DNA of 64,000 bases from Candidatus Bathyarchaeota archaeon (GTDB lineage Archaea > Thermoproteota > Bathyarchaeia > TCS64). Shown in pieces: positions 1-8,491 of the stretch (positions within the stretch are counted from its first letter, which is position 1; each line of letters opens with the position of its first letter). Under the pieces are notes generated by a model. The model was not told where the DNA came from and searched no databases. It saw nothing but the letters and a program-made list of their open reading frames with translations. The stretch spans positions 1 to 64,000 of the forward strand of contig JAOZHO010000039.1 of the NCBI GenBank assembly GCA_026014875.1, written 5' to 3'. The position numbers were made by a program, and so were the translations under genes.

Positions 1-191
1 GACCGGGTATTGATTTTAGGTTTTTTTCTATTTTAAGCACTCTAGTCTTCTCATTATACCTATTTATCAATCAAGTTAACACAGAAATCAGCTATAAACC
101 AGTCTATCTATCCTCATCAAATGAATTTCTAAACAGCCTAGCGCGCGGGAAATTCAACCTACGTGTTACATGAAAGATGCGCAGAATCGTA

Positions 192-1520
192 TCAAGAGGA
201 GTTCTCCACACCAAAATTGAATCTTGCACCCAGTTGTTCCAGTATCCTTTTTCTGTTAAGTAGGAGTTTAATTATAATCCCCGTTACTGGGAAGACCCAA
301 AGGTAATCCACCATAGGTAATAGACCCGCCTTACTCATGATCTTGGTCCTAATCTGGTGGTTTGTATTGCCGATATCTCGCCACCCTTCAGATGTATAGT
401 CGAGGATGGCGTTCACGTTGGAAAGTTTGATGAACCCCGTGTCCGTCGCTGGATTGAGGTAGAACTCACCCGTGAAGCCAACAGTCGAACCCCCGTGACC
501 CAGTAAACCATGGTTACATACCTCTATACCCATCCCATAGCCATTCCGTATCAGCTTTCGCAGAAACTCTCGGATAAAAAGGGACTTTCGAGTGTTGGTT
601 GACATTAGCTCAACCGTCTCCTCTTCAAGTATCTGGGCATCCTCGAAGACTCCATCGTTCATCAACGCCATCATCAGGTTCCCCATATCACTAGCTGAGC
701 TCCTTAGCATGTATCTACCATTCCACACGGGGAGCGGAATATTGGTGTCGTTCCCGTACATACGGGTGTGAGGTTTCGCATGTACATCCATGAACTCAAG
801 GCAATCAAATCCTGTGTGGTCCATCCGTAGTGGTGTGAAAATATTCTCTTTCATGTAATTCTGTATGGATTGGCCCGTAACCCTCTCTAGGATGCACATC
901 AGTATCTTGTAACCATTGTTGGAGTAACTGTATCCGGTACCCGGCTCCCTGACCCAGTGACTTGGTGAGTAAAGGCTTCCATCCTTATCCAGATTCATCT
1001 CTAACCACTCCTCAAGAGTGATATCAACCACGTATTCAGGGAAACTCCTTGTCCATTCTGTAGGGTTATCGTCGATCCAGTCATATGCGAACTCTGATGG
1101 CAATGTCCCATCCAACCCCGAGCGGTGGGACAACAACATCCTGATGGTTATTGGCGTATCAGGATACTCTGGGTGCCTGATGCTAAAAGCCATGTGCATG
1201 TTCACGTCATCATCGAGCCCGATCAATCCTTCCTCATATAGCTGCAGTATCGAGACTGCCACAAACACCTTCTGGATTGAACCAACGAGGAAAACAGTCT
1301 CTTCATCGGTCTGTTCGCCGAACCCCTTGACCCATTTCTCTTGACCGGAGATCACGCATACTTGGAGGGAGGGTATATCCCCGGACTTCACAAGTTCTGA
1401 TATCTCATTGGTTATTGTCCCGTCAAGTGAGTTAATGTTTAAAGCCACACAACAGGGGGAAAAAGAACCAGCCACAATCAGGGTCATTAAAAGGAAGACT
1501 GCATACTCTTTTCGTCTCAT
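192..1520 (-). CDS. Secreted serine hydrolase, beta-lactamase/penicillin-binding family (class C-like fold)
   Basis: A 442-residue serine hydrolase of the beta-lactamase/D-aminopeptidase/esterase superfamily. Residues 1-27 form a signal peptide (basic MRRK, then a hydrophobic stretch), so it is probably exported. The three active-site elements are present: SIQK (S81 nucleophile, K84), Y199-S-N201, and H342-G-G344. After the HGG box, a hydrophobic segment near residues 405-420 followed by RKR may anchor the C-terminus. The substrate cannot be told from sequence: peptides, esters and lactams are all known in the family. It stands alone, transcribed away from tRNA-Arg. Family certain, function open. 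Confidence 0.9.
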   Translation of the reverse strand: MRRKEYAVFLLMTLIVAGSFSPCCVALNINSLDGTITNEISELVKSGDIPSLQVCVISGQEKWVKGFGEQTDEETVFLVGSIQKVFVAVSILQLYEEGLIGLDDDVNMHMAFSIRHPEYPDTPITIRMLLSHRSGLDGTLPSEFAYDWIDDNPTEWTRSFPEYVVDITLEEWLEMNLDKDGSLYSPSHWVREPGTGYSYSNNGYKILMCILERVTGQSIQNYMKENIFTPLRMDHTGFDCLEFMDVHAKPHTRMYGNDTNIPLPVWNGRYMLRSSASDMGNLMMALMNDGVFEDAQILEEETVELMSTNTRKSLFIREFLRKLIRNGYGMGIEVCNHGLLGHGGSTVGFTGEFYLNPATDTGFIKLSNVNAILDYTSEGWRDIGNTNHQIRTKIMSKAGLLPMVDYLWVFPVTGIIIKLLLNRKRILEQLGARFNFGVENSS

Positions 1521-1751
1521 CCAATATTCTCTTTCACAGCATCACCCAAAAGACATAACTCTTTTCATTAACCCATACTGGAAAATATGAACTAATGTTT
1601 TAGGAAGATGATTATTCTATCCCCAGTTCGAAATAATGCGCGTTTTTTTTAATTTATAGACCTTTGTTATACTAGTAAAAGTCTCTCGCTCTATAAGGTG
1701 TGTATTAACACCCTTTATCAATGGTGGAAAATGGTCCGATTGAGTGAAAAG

Positions 1752-1828
1752 CGGGCTCGGTGGGATTCGAACCCACGCTCATCAGCTCCGCAGGCTGACG
1801 TCTTATCCTGACTTTAGATCACGAGCCC
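1752..1828 (-). tRNA. tRNA-Arg (anticodon GCG)
   Basis: Read on the minus strand it folds as a tRNA. The acceptor stem GGGCTCG/CGAGCCC is perfect. The anticodon stem TCAGC/GCTGA encloses loop CTGCGGA, giving anticodon GCG (codon CGC). The T-arm is GTGGG-TTCGAAT-CCCAC. The D-arm is the weak part: three good pairs and a long 12-base loop containing GG. CCA is not encoded. Its 3' end plus about 12 bases of downstream flank recur at 4709-4743 and 8411-8446. Confidence 0.9.
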
Positions 1829-1892
1829 GCCAACACTTCACACCGCCACATGAATAAACCTGCCACCAACCACCCCAACCCCAGTCACCCCT

Positions 1893-2285
1893 TCACGCAT
1901 CCACGCAACAAGAAACCCACCTGAGGGTGTCGTGGGGGTCTCTGCTGCTCCACGCGGGGAGGTCCGTGCCGTCCAGGCCGGCTGCCTGGATGAGGCCGAT
2001 GGCTGACAGCGGCTGGCTTCTCCTCAGCCTGAGGGCTTCCCTTCTGAGCCAGGCCTCGATTATCCTGAAGCCTTCGGCTCCGATGCGCTTCTTCATCTGG
2101 CTGAAGTGGGCGTCGCAGGGGGCCTTGTCTCGGTATCCGCAGGCGTTTCGGAGGTATGGGTTTCGTCTGAGGCGTTTGACGAGGTGCTTGACGTAGGGGA
2201 TCTGTTCTAGTTGGCGGAGCATGAGGGCCCGGAGGTCCCACTCGGGATTGTACTCAACAGGTCTTCCGGGTCCTTCAGTGTGCAA
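1893..2285 (-). pseudogene. Transposase remnant, DUF772 / IS5-IS1182-like N-terminal part
   Basis: About 130 residues match the N-terminal region of DUF772-type DDE transposases as I recall them: a helical block RLRRNPYLRNACGY, DAHFSQMKKRIG, and then LDGTDLPAWSSRDPHDT. That last motif normally holds the first catalytic aspartate (D in LDGTD). The frame stops right after DPHDTLRW, so most of the DDE core is missing. The apparent TTG start lies 3 bases beyond the stop of the upstream gene, so the 5' end may be truncated as well. A dead insertion-sequence fragment sitting just upstream of tRNA-Arg. Confidence 0.75.
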
Positions 2286-2287
2286 AT

Positions 2288-2608
2288 TTATCCAGTAATT
2301 ACCTCTATTACCTCGTTGTGAATGGCTACCCTATCTTCCAATGAATCTAATTCTTTTGTGAGTTCGCTCACAAGTTCTCTCTGATTCGGATCGGGGCTTA
2401 TGCGAGCCAAACGTAACTGAAGTTGTAAGCGATTCGCTAGGGCAAAGCCGTTGTAAATTGAGCAAATAAGGGAATAAAGGAAATAGTCAACCGGGGAATC
2501 TTTAACCACCAGATCCTTGGCTTTGGAAAGCTGGGCGAAAAATACTTGACATAAATTCTCTGCGCGATTCACATACTCGATACTCGGTGCATGAGATATC
2601 ATCGCCAC
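2288..2608 (-). CDS. Hypothetical helical protein
   Basis: A 106-residue protein that I do not recognise. It is predicted largely helical, with a leucine/arginine-rich middle (NRLQLQLRLARI) and an acidic helix ELVSELTKELDSLEDR that could form a short coiled coil. No cysteine pairs, membrane segments or catalytic motifs are visible. Its stop touches the edge of the transposase remnant, so the C-terminus may be altered by that insertion. It sits in a poorly conserved accessory stretch. Confidence 0.4.
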   Translation of the reverse strand: MAMISHAPSIEYVNRAENLCQVFFAQLSKAKDLVVKDSPVDYFLYSLICSIYNGFALANRLQLQLRLARISPDPNQRELVSELTKELDSLEDRVAIHNEVIEVITG

Positions 2609-2736
2609 AGGATTGGGCAGAGCACCGTTAAAACCTATCTCTGATTATCTGGGGGGCGCATCACCGCTTAAAACTTGATAAAAAAAATGAAGCTTACGAA
2701 TCTGACAACGCGCCCGCCATAAAAAACCGCCACACA

Positions 2737-2854
2737 ATGACCCACTCAAGCAAAACAGTGCCAAACCAGACCCAAAAGCAACGAGAAACAACGCCAAACA
2801 CCCACAAAACCCCTAAAAACGCCCCAAACAACACCCCCCAACAAAAAACAAAAA
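2737..2854. other. C/A-only tract, almost G-free on the plus strand
   Basis: Over 100 bases on the plus strand are nearly all A and C (runs such as CAAACACCCACAAAACCCC) with very few G. An open frame across it codes only low-complexity T/P/K/N/Q peptide and is not credible as a gene. A similar tract lies at 29621-29735. Confidence 0.6.
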
Positions 2855-2918
2855 GTGCGGGGGCGGGATTCGAACCCCACTACCGGTGGAGATATCTCCC
2901 GTCCCTTTCCCCTTTTTT
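2855..2918 (-). repeat. tRNA-3'-end-like repeat, copy A
   Basis: On the minus strand: a purine tract (AAAAAAGGGGAAAGGGACG), then a palindrome GGAGATATCTCC, then CACCGGTAGTG, then the T-loop box GGGGTTCGAATCCC and a tRNA-acceptor-like tail GCCCCCGC. The T-stem pairs for only three bases and there is no 5' tRNA half, so it is not a functional tRNA. Copies B-E (4720, 6749, 7771, 9784) share the layout. Confidence 0.7.
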
Positions 2919-2934
2919 CACACAAAAAAAGGAG

Positions 2935-3306
2935 CTATAAATTCTTAGATCTGAGAGCCGATATCAATTCATTGAACTCGTTATAATGACGAAACACTTC
3001 TATAAAGTCCTCTTTAGAGATATGCTTCTGATAATATTCAGAATTTAAAGTTTCAAATCTCTTGTTCAAGGTAGAAGATCTTTCGAATACATGAACTCTA
3101 ATCTCTTTTGTATTATAGAAACTTGGGGAGTATGGAGAGGAAAAACAAAGTTGTATCTCTAAGAAAATGATAGCAATTTGGATCAAAATTGTGCTATCGA
3201 TATGGACGGGCAACGAACAAGATATGCTTTGCATTTTTCTTCTCATATTAGCCGCAACGAGTACGATTTCATCACAGAAGGGCTGTTTGTTCATACACAT
3301 TCCCAT
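2935..3306 (-). CDS. Hypothetical protein
   Basis: A 123-residue frame, unrecognised. A hydrophobic stretch near residues 38-55 (STILIQIAIIFLEIQLCF) could be a membrane segment or a buried helix. The C-terminal half is polar and helical (KDFIEVFRHYNEFNELISAL after HIS). It ends 17 bases from repeat copy A. AT-rich composition like the genes around 3.3-4.6 kb suggests imported DNA. Support is only the open frame and plausible composition. Confidence 0.35.
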   Translation of the reverse strand: MGMCMNKQPFCDEIVLVAANMRRKMQSISCSLPVHIDSTILIQIAIIFLEIQLCFSSPYSPSFYNTKEIRVHVFERSSTLNKRFETLNSEYYQKHISKEDFIEVFRHYNEFNELISALRSKNL

Positions 3307-3619
3307 CTTTCAGATTTATTTAAATCATAAGGGGGGCACACATCGGGGACTGGAGTGCTTACGTTCAGTAACCAGGTTTTGGGAATAGCTACGACCCAAC
3401 GATGTTCAAGCATAAATCTATGATATGGTGAATGTGTCAAAAAAAATTAACAATAACGATGTATGTGTGATATTCCCAGTTAAAGTTAACATATACTGTA
3501 AATTGTAACAAAAACTCTTAAATCGTAGTGACTGCCTCCTTAAAAACCGAAGAGAAGGGGTCGAGGGGGGTTCCTAATCGAACTCAAATGGTTCTAAGTT
3601 TAGAAGGCATCGTAGAACG
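3307..3619. other. AT-rich intergenic stretch, no gene seen
   Basis: No credible frame or RNA. The last 40 bases (3578-3619) are open in the frame of the next gene and encode residues resembling the start of its DNA-binding domain, which suggests the downstream gene has lost its original start. Confidence 0.4.
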
Positions 3620-3883
3620 GTGTTTGAAATTTATGCCGATATCTTACACATTTGTAAAGATGGCAAGTTAATATCACACGTAGTAGGAAGAGCGGGCCTG
3701 AATTTCAAGAATATGCCTCGACACCTTAGAACTTTAAAGGATAACGAATTAATAGTTATAATTGAACAACATGGACATCCTATGTTATATAAAACAACTG
3801 ATAAAGGTTTACAATATATAGAAACCTATAATGAACTAATGAAATTTGTACCTAATAAACCAATAATAAGAATACTTTATTAA
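3620..3883 (+). CDS. Winged-helix DNA-binding protein (HTH_45/ArnR-like), probably 5'-truncated
   Basis: An 87-residue single winged helix. The sequence EIYADILHICKDG, then LNFKNMPRHLRTLKDNELI, then a wing ending YKTTDKGLQYIETYNEL is the pattern of the archaeal HTH_45 family: helix 1, recognition helix, beta wing with TTDKG. The only usable start in frame is GTG 3620. The codons before it read RRHRRT, which normally precede EIYADIL in this family, so the natural N-terminus extended further and its start codon is lost. Likely a small regulator of a mobile element. Regulatory target unknown. Confidence 0.65.
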   Translation: MFEIYADILHICKDGKLISHVVGRAGLNFKNMPRHLRTLKDNELIVIIEQHGHPMLYKTTDKGLQYIETYNELMKFVPNKPIIRILY

Positions 3884-4031
3884 GCCTTTTTATAAATGAT
3901 TAAATAAAATCAATCTAAAAAATTAGTAATAAAGTTATTTCTAAACATGGTGATACTTATCAACATTAAGTATTAAAGGGATGGAGCTGTTCTTTATATA
4001 CAAAAATTATTCCACACGATTAAAATGTAGA

Positions 4032-4183
4032 AAAACACCTCCAAGCCTTTAATCAGTAATATAATGATATTCAAAACACCTCCAAGCCTTTAATCAGTAA
4101 TATAATGATATTCAAAACACCTCCAAGCCTTTAATCAGTAATATAATGATATTCAAAACACCTCCAAGCCTTTAATCAGTAAT
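4032..4183. repeat. Tandem direct repeat, 41-bp unit, four copies (last partial)
   Basis: Units begin at 4032, 4073, 4114 and 4155 with exact 41-base spacing. Each starts AAAACACCTCCAAGCCTTTA and continues to ATGATATTC. The first three are full and essentially identical; the fourth matches for 29 bases. There are no spacers, so it is not CRISPR. Flanks are AT-rich. Such arrays serve as replication-initiator or partition sites (iterons) on archaeal plasmids and viruses; that role here is inference. Confidence 0.9.
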
Positions 4184-4258
4184 AATGAATAAATTATCCG
4201 GAATACAATTAGTGTAGTGACATATATTATTTAAATAACATGGTAAAAAACGATTGAA

Positions 4259-4651
4259 ATGCTGATGAAACCCTGGCAAAAATTAATACTATTTCTTCCA
4301 CGGTGTTATGCCTGGAGCAGACTTACCGACTGGTATATTAACAATGCCAGGATCCCGCATGCAGTATCATATCTCGTGAATGATTTCACACCGGCCTTTT
4401 GGCTTCACGAGCACATTGCCCCGTTTGAGCTGTGGACTCCGGACCCGAAGCGATTGCTTGAAACAATCTATATTTATGAGGATAAAAGACAGGAATTTTG
4501 TCTTGCCTTTCAGGAGTCCGGTAATAAATTTGTTCCATGCACAGACTGGACAATAAAGAATCTTGAAAAAAATTATGACCATGTTGATCTCCTTGAAAAC
4601 TTTGTTTTTAGTGGAAAAGAGGTAAGTCCGATTGTCTTTAAAAATTACTAA
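4259..4651 (+). CDS. Hypothetical protein of the AT-rich island
   Basis: A 130-residue protein that I cannot assign. It is rich in aromatic residues (six tryptophans, many tyrosines and phenylalanines) with no membrane segment or known metal motif. Features: PRCYAWSRLTDWYINNARIP near the start, FWLHEHIAPFELWTPDPKR in the middle, and a polar C-terminus. It starts 75 bases after the 41-bp array and ends 68 bases before repeat copy B. Low-GC codon use differs from the core genes of the window, which fits recent import. Possibly an element-encoded gene; function not inferable. Confidence 0.5.
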   Translation: MLMKPWQKLILFLPRCYAWSRLTDWYINNARIPHAVSYLVNDFTPAFWLHEHIAPFELWTPDPKRLLETIYIYEDKRQEFCLAFQESGNKFVPCTDWTIKNLEKNYDHVDLLENFVFSGKEVSPIVFKNY

Positions 4652-4719
4652 ACGAAAAGTGTGTGTGGAGGCTAAAATTTAATCCCGTACGCACAACAGG
4701 GGGCTAGGTTCAGTAAAAA

Positions 4720-4792
4720 GCGGGCTCGGTGGGATTCGAACCCTCCAACCAGTGGAGACAATCTCCCACATATTTCCCTTTTTCTTTTCTTA
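4720..4792 (-). repeat. tRNA-3'-end-like repeat, copy B, joined to a tRNA-Arg 3' end
   Basis: Positions 4720-4743 are identical to 1751-1774, the 3' end of tRNA-Arg. Beyond the T-loop box the sequence switches to the repeat core: on the minus strand GGGAAATATGTGGGAGA, TTG, TCTCCACTGGT. GTGG.GAGA/TCTCCAC makes a strong hairpin. The join at the T-loop box shows the two parts recombine at GGGTTCGAATCCC. Confidence 0.75.
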
Positions 4793-4940
4793 GGAAAGTG
4801 GGCAGTCAAGTAGATTTTTCTTGGATATTGTTCCCGTCTTAATGATATCGCTTGATTTTTCCATCGCCTATGGGTTGATGATGAAGTAATTCATGCAAAC
4901 CTAATTTTATGGGGAAGACCCATCAGTAGAGGGGAAAATC

Positions 4941-6617
4941 TTGACCGAAGCATCGATGGGGAAAATGGGGCCGAAGCCCGTGGTACGCAACAAACGCGCA
5001 GTGTGCAGCAGCTCGCATGCCAGAGTTACCGAAACAATGCTACAAGTGATGAAAGACGGCGGCAACGCTGTGGACGCCACGATCGCCGGCAGCATGATCC
5101 AAGCCGTGGTGGAGCCCCACATGACCAACCACACGGGCAGCGTCGCATTTCTCTACTGGGAGGCTGACTCCGGCCACACGTACCAGCTGAACGGTTCAGG
5201 CACCCTCGTCCCCGGCTTGCCCCCCTTCCGGCCTGTTCCCGGTCTATCTGGATCGCATCTATCTGGGCCCGGCCACAATCCATGCGCGTGCATTCCCGGC
5301 TTCATGCCCTCGATGGCGGCGTTGCACGAACGCTTCGGCAGCCAACCGTGGGGTTATCTATGCCAGCCGGCGATCGATGCGGCGAGAGATGGGCACATAA
5401 TGTCATCCTTCGAGTATGCCGCGCTGAAGTCTGATCTCCGTCTCTACACGTATTTTCCATCAGGCCGTGCGCTGTACACGCCGAAGGGATTCCTGCCGGA
5501 CGTGGGTGAACGCTTCCGGAATCCGGACTTGGCCGAGACGCTGCAGCGGGTGGCCAGCGAGGGTCCATCTTACTTCACCGAAGGGGATTGGGCGAAGCAT
5601 TTCGTGGCGACCGCCAACGATCTAGGCTGGCCGATCAATTTGGCCCATATGACTGACATCCCGCCCGAGTGGGTCGATCCGCTGCGCTACGAGCATCGCG
5701 GGTACGAGGTGATTCAATACTACCCCCCTCAGCGAACGGGCGTTTTCACCGCCATCGTGCTCGGCATCCTGAAGCAGTTCGACCTCGAATCATTGGGTCA
5801 CTACACAGAGTCGGCCGAGGCACTCTATGTGATGGCGCACGCGCTGCGCTACGCCCACTGGGAGTTGGGTATGCTACGCGACCCAGCGGTTTTCGAGGTG
5901 CCGATGGACCGGTGGCTATCGCCCGAGTTCCATGCCATGGTGGCCGATATCATCTGGCACAGCAGACCTAAAAAGGACCTGAGGGAACACGTGCGCATCA
6001 TCGCCGGGGACGCTGGGCTAGCCGCAGGGGGCATAAGCCCCGTCGCCGCCAACGCTCAGCACCAGCCCTCCGGCAGTTGCGAGTTGAGCGTCGTCGACCA
6101 GGAGGGCAATTGGGCTCAGTCGATGAACACGCTTCAAGCGGGCGGCATACCGGGCGTCGTAGTGGACGGCGTGCCCATGGTCGGCAGCCACGCGAAAACC
6201 ACCATGGCCGCGCCCATGGAAGGGTGGTTCGCAGGCGGCGGCAGGTTGAGGTCTATGGTCGGCAGCACGATTGTGCTACGCGATGGCCGGCCGTGGCTGG
6301 GACTCGGCACTCCAGGGTACGTCTATGCGACGATTCCGCAAGTGCTGTCAAGCATTCTCGATTACGGGATGGACCCCTACGAGGCATCGGTGCTGCCGCG
6401 TATGTTCCCCCTGTACGACGACTATGTGTTAGAGATCGAGAGCCGCATCCCGTCGGAGGTCGCCACCGGCCTAGCCAGGATGGGGGTCCTGCTGCGACCG
6501 CTGGAGCCGTACAACACGAGCATGGGTTCGTTCCAGATCAATTGGCGTGACCCGGAGACCGGCCTGCTCAACAGCAGCGCCGACCCGCGCCGCGTGGGAA
6601 CGGCAGCAGGATTTTAA
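4941..6617 (+). CDS. Gamma-glutamyltransferase / cephalosporin-acylase-like Ntn hydrolase
   Basis: A 558-residue member of the gamma-glutamyltranspeptidase family: the N-terminal GGNAVDATIAG motif (residues 40-50), NHTGSVAF, a large-subunit body, and the C-terminal small-subunit motifs SVVDQEGN, GSHAKTTM and LGTPG. The autocatalytic cleavage site, normally a Thr-Thr-His box before SVVD, reads G378-S379-C380-E381, so the nucleophile would be Ser379 (or Cys380) if the enzyme matures at all. No signal peptide. Start: TTG 4941 has AGGGG 9 bases upstream; ATG 4956 is the alternative. GC-rich codon use sets it apart from the AT-rich DNA just upstream and suggests transfer, perhaps from bacteria. 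Substrate unknown. Confidence 0.88.
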   Translation: MTEASMGKMGPKPVVRNKRAVCSSSHARVTETMLQVMKDGGNAVDATIAGSMIQAVVEPHMTNHTGSVAFLYWEADSGHTYQLNGSGTLVPGLPPFRPVPGLSGSHLSGPGHNPCACIPGFMPSMAALHERFGSQPWGYLCQPAIDAARDGHIMSSFEYAALKSDLRLYTYFPSGRALYTPKGFLPDVGERFRNPDLAETLQRVASEGPSYFTEGDWAKHFVATANDLGWPINLAHMTDIPPEWVDPLRYEHRGYEVIQYYPPQRTGVFTAIVLGILKQFDLESLGHYTESAEALYVMAHALRYAHWELGMLRDPAVFEVPMDRWLSPEFHAMVADIIWHSRPKKDLREHVRIIAGDAGLAAGGISPVAANAQHQPSGSCELSVVDQEGNWAQSMNTLQAGGIPGVVVDGVPMVGSHAKTTMAAPMEGWFAGGGRLRSMVGSTIVLRDGRPWLGLGTPGYVYATIPQVLSSILDYGMDPYEASVLPRMFPLYDDYVLEIESRIPSEVATGLARMGVLLRPLEPYNTSMGSFQINWRDPETGLLNSSADPRRVGTAAGF

Positions 6618-6748
6618 GAAGAGGCCCCGGAATCGCGCGAAGTGAAAAAAAGTGTGAGGAAGATTTCCACGTGTTTCGTGCGCACACTATGTACCCGTGA
6701 GCTTGTTGTAGGTGTGAAATGAACCTGCCCCTCTATTCTTTCACCTGA

Positions 6749-6797
6749 TGGATTCGAACCCCACTACCGGTGGAGATGTCTCCCGTCTCTTTCCTGA
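6749..6797 (-). repeat. tRNA-3'-end-like repeat, copy C
   Basis: Minus strand: CAGGAAAGAGACG, GGAGACATCTCC, ACCGGTAGTG, GGGTTCGAATCC. Nearly identical to copy A up to the T-loop box, then unrelated (ATCAGG). It lies between convergent genes (gamma-glutamyltransferase and DUF362). Confidence 0.7.
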
Positions 6798-6846
6798 TTA
6801 AAACACACTACCCGATGCATGCGCGAATCTAAGATCCGGTCTGTCT

Positions 6847-7677
6847 CTACAAGCCTCTATCCCAGACCCTGTGAACGGCCTCTATCCCGTCGCCCACGAC
6901 CTCAATATCATGCACCTCACCGAATCCCCCCTCGTGGAGCCACATCACGTGCTTTATGGTCTCGGGTTCGATACCTATGACCCTCGCGCCGGTGGCATCC
7001 GCCGCGACCGGGTCGGTGCTGGCGATTATGGCGTCCATCTTCACCGCGTTGCCCTTCCAGGGGCCCCTCCCCTCCTTCCCGTAGAAGCCGTCGATGACCG
7101 TCAGCGTCGGCGGGAGGGTGCTGCAGACATCGTGGACCACCTCGTTCGTGCCCTTAGCGTGGAACCGGAACTTGTGTTTCGTGGTGAGCATCCCGAACAT
7201 GTTCTTGAGGCCCATGGTGATGGTGGTGTGGTGGAGTGTCTTCATCGTCGCGGCGCTGATTATCGCCGACTCTGTGGCTATCTTGGCGACCTTGAAGCTC
7301 TTAATGGCCCTGGGCTTCTCCACGGTGAGTTTGACTTTCTCCTTCAGCCGCCCCATGTGGATGTACTCGGCTCCGAGGCGGTCTATGACCTCCATCATCC
7401 CTGTCTCGACCACCGCCTTATCCGGCGAGGTGATCCCTCCCTCAGTCTCCACGACGACGGCCCTCTTCCCGAGATCCATCACCCTGTTGAGGATCGCCTC
7501 GACCACGATGGGGTCCGTCGTGATGCCCGTCTCATACGTGTGGGACGTGATCAGGTTGACCTTGACGAGAACCGTGTCCCACCCCTTCAATGCCTCCCGG
7601 TACGGTATGAGATCGAGGGCCCGGTAGACCGGCTCCAGCCCCCTCTCACCCTTAACAACAGCCACAATCGAAGCCAT
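6847..7677 (-). CDS. DUF362 domain protein
   Basis: A 276-residue DUF362 protein. Visible family features: VLVKVNLITSHTYETGITTDP (metal/substrate-binding loop), VVVETEGGITSPDKAV, the NMFGMLTTKHKFRFHAKG block and the C-terminal IIASTDPVAADATGARVIGI. It lacks the ferredoxin (4Fe-4S) extension carried by many DUF362 proteins, so it is the stand-alone form. Biochemical role unproven; members occur near iron-sulfur and redox enzymes. Single gene flanked by repeat copies C and D. Confidence 0.85.
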   Translation of the reverse strand: MASIVAVVKGERGLEPVYRALDLIPYREALKGWDTVLVKVNLITSHTYETGITTDPIVVEAILNRVMDLGKRAVVVETEGGITSPDKAVVETGMMEVIDRLGAEYIHMGRLKEKVKLTVEKPRAIKSFKVAKIATESAIISAATMKTLHHTTITMGLKNMFGMLTTKHKFRFHAKGTNEVVHDVCSTLPPTLTVIDGFYGKEGRGPWKGNAVKMDAIIASTDPVAADATGARVIGIEPETIKHVMWLHEGGFGEVHDIEVVGDGIEAVHRVWDRGL

Positions 7678-7770
7678 TCAAGACGCTATACATCCGCCAT
7701 CTATTAAGAATCATGCGAAAAACATAACACCCAGAAACTGGAAATGGGCGACTCCGATACGGGTGAGCAG

Positions 7771-7822
7771 TTAAAACCCTACCCCCAGTGAGGGTATCTT
7801 CCGTCTCTTTCCCCTTTTTTTA
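7771..7822 (-). repeat. tRNA-3'-end-like repeat, copy D (degenerate)
   Basis: Minus strand: AAAAAAAGGGGAAAGAGACG, GAAGATACCC, TCACTGGGGGTA, GGGTTTTAACTGC. The purine tract and spacing match copies A and C, but the T-loop box has decayed. A different hairpin, TACCC/GGGTA, is possible. Confidence 0.55.
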
Positions 7823-8410
7823 ACAAGTGCGAGTAGCTCATGGCCCTATTGAAACCAACAAGGTGGTTCGGAGGTCTCTGCACGAAATATTGTGCATTTT
7901 CTGTGCTATGGGGGATTCGTTTGCAGTCTCTTGGGCCAGCTCTGCGGAGGGCGTATCACCGCTTGAAACGTACCTGCGCGCGAGCTATTGTCTCGGCTCT
8001 GTTTGCTTGATAAAGGATAAACTGCCCGTGCTGAGGCATTTACCCTGATTTAGTTCGGTTTGAAAGCTCCCATTAATGGGAATTAGGCCATAAGGTCCCA
8101 GTTCGTTGATTTTTTTTAGGGGGATCCCTGTCCCAGCGAAATGCGAAAAGCGAAGTCAACGCACCCCGGAACATGGGCTACAGCCTCAGGTTGGTGGTGT
8201 ACGAGCTCTCCAGGAGAACGTTTTTCGAGTGGAAAATCCGACTGCCCAATCCCCTTCACCTTGAATCCGATTTGCCTGAGACCCGAGACCCTGAACCCGA
8301 AGCCTGAGAACCCGACACCAGGAGAACCCCGTGGCCACGACCCAGGCCATGATGATAGCAAAGGTAGCCACCACCCCTAACAGGAAACGAAAGTAACTGA
8401 CCGGACCCGG
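7823..8410. other. Intergenic region without a credible gene
   Basis: Several short open frames exist on both strands, but none has family features or consistent codon use. A small inverted repeat CTCCCATTAATGGGAATT lies at about 8067-8084, and the stretch near 8270-8330 is a degenerate ACCCGA/ACCCTGA-type repeat. Confidence 0.5.
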
Positions 8411-8470
8411 TTGAGTGAAAAGCGAGCACGGTGGGATTCGAACCCAGTATCAAGGGGTGATATGGCTGTT
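8411..8470 (-). repeat. tRNA-Arg 3'-end duplicate, copy F
   Basis: Positions 8411-8446 match 1740-1775 with only two mismatches. The match covers the tRNA-Arg 3' end and 12 bases of flank beyond the tRNA. Continuing on the minus strand, 5' of the T-loop box is a hairpin TATCA-CCCCT-TGATA. It lies immediately after the truD stop, where a transcript would end. Confidence 0.75.
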
Positions 8471-8491
8471 TCGTGGTGTTCGTCTACGGGT

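Noticed and set aside
2855-2918. Functional tRNA gene at the T-loop box
   Set aside because: No 5' acceptor strand or D-arm, and the T-stem pairs for only three bases; same for the other fragments.
4032-4183. CRISPR array
   Set aside because: Units are 41 bases, head to tail, with no unique spacers and no cas genes nearby.
1740-8446. A single intact integrated virus or plasmid at tRNA-Arg
   Set aside because: No integrase, replication or capsid gene is visible and the fragment lies on the wrong side of the intact tRNA for one simple insertion.
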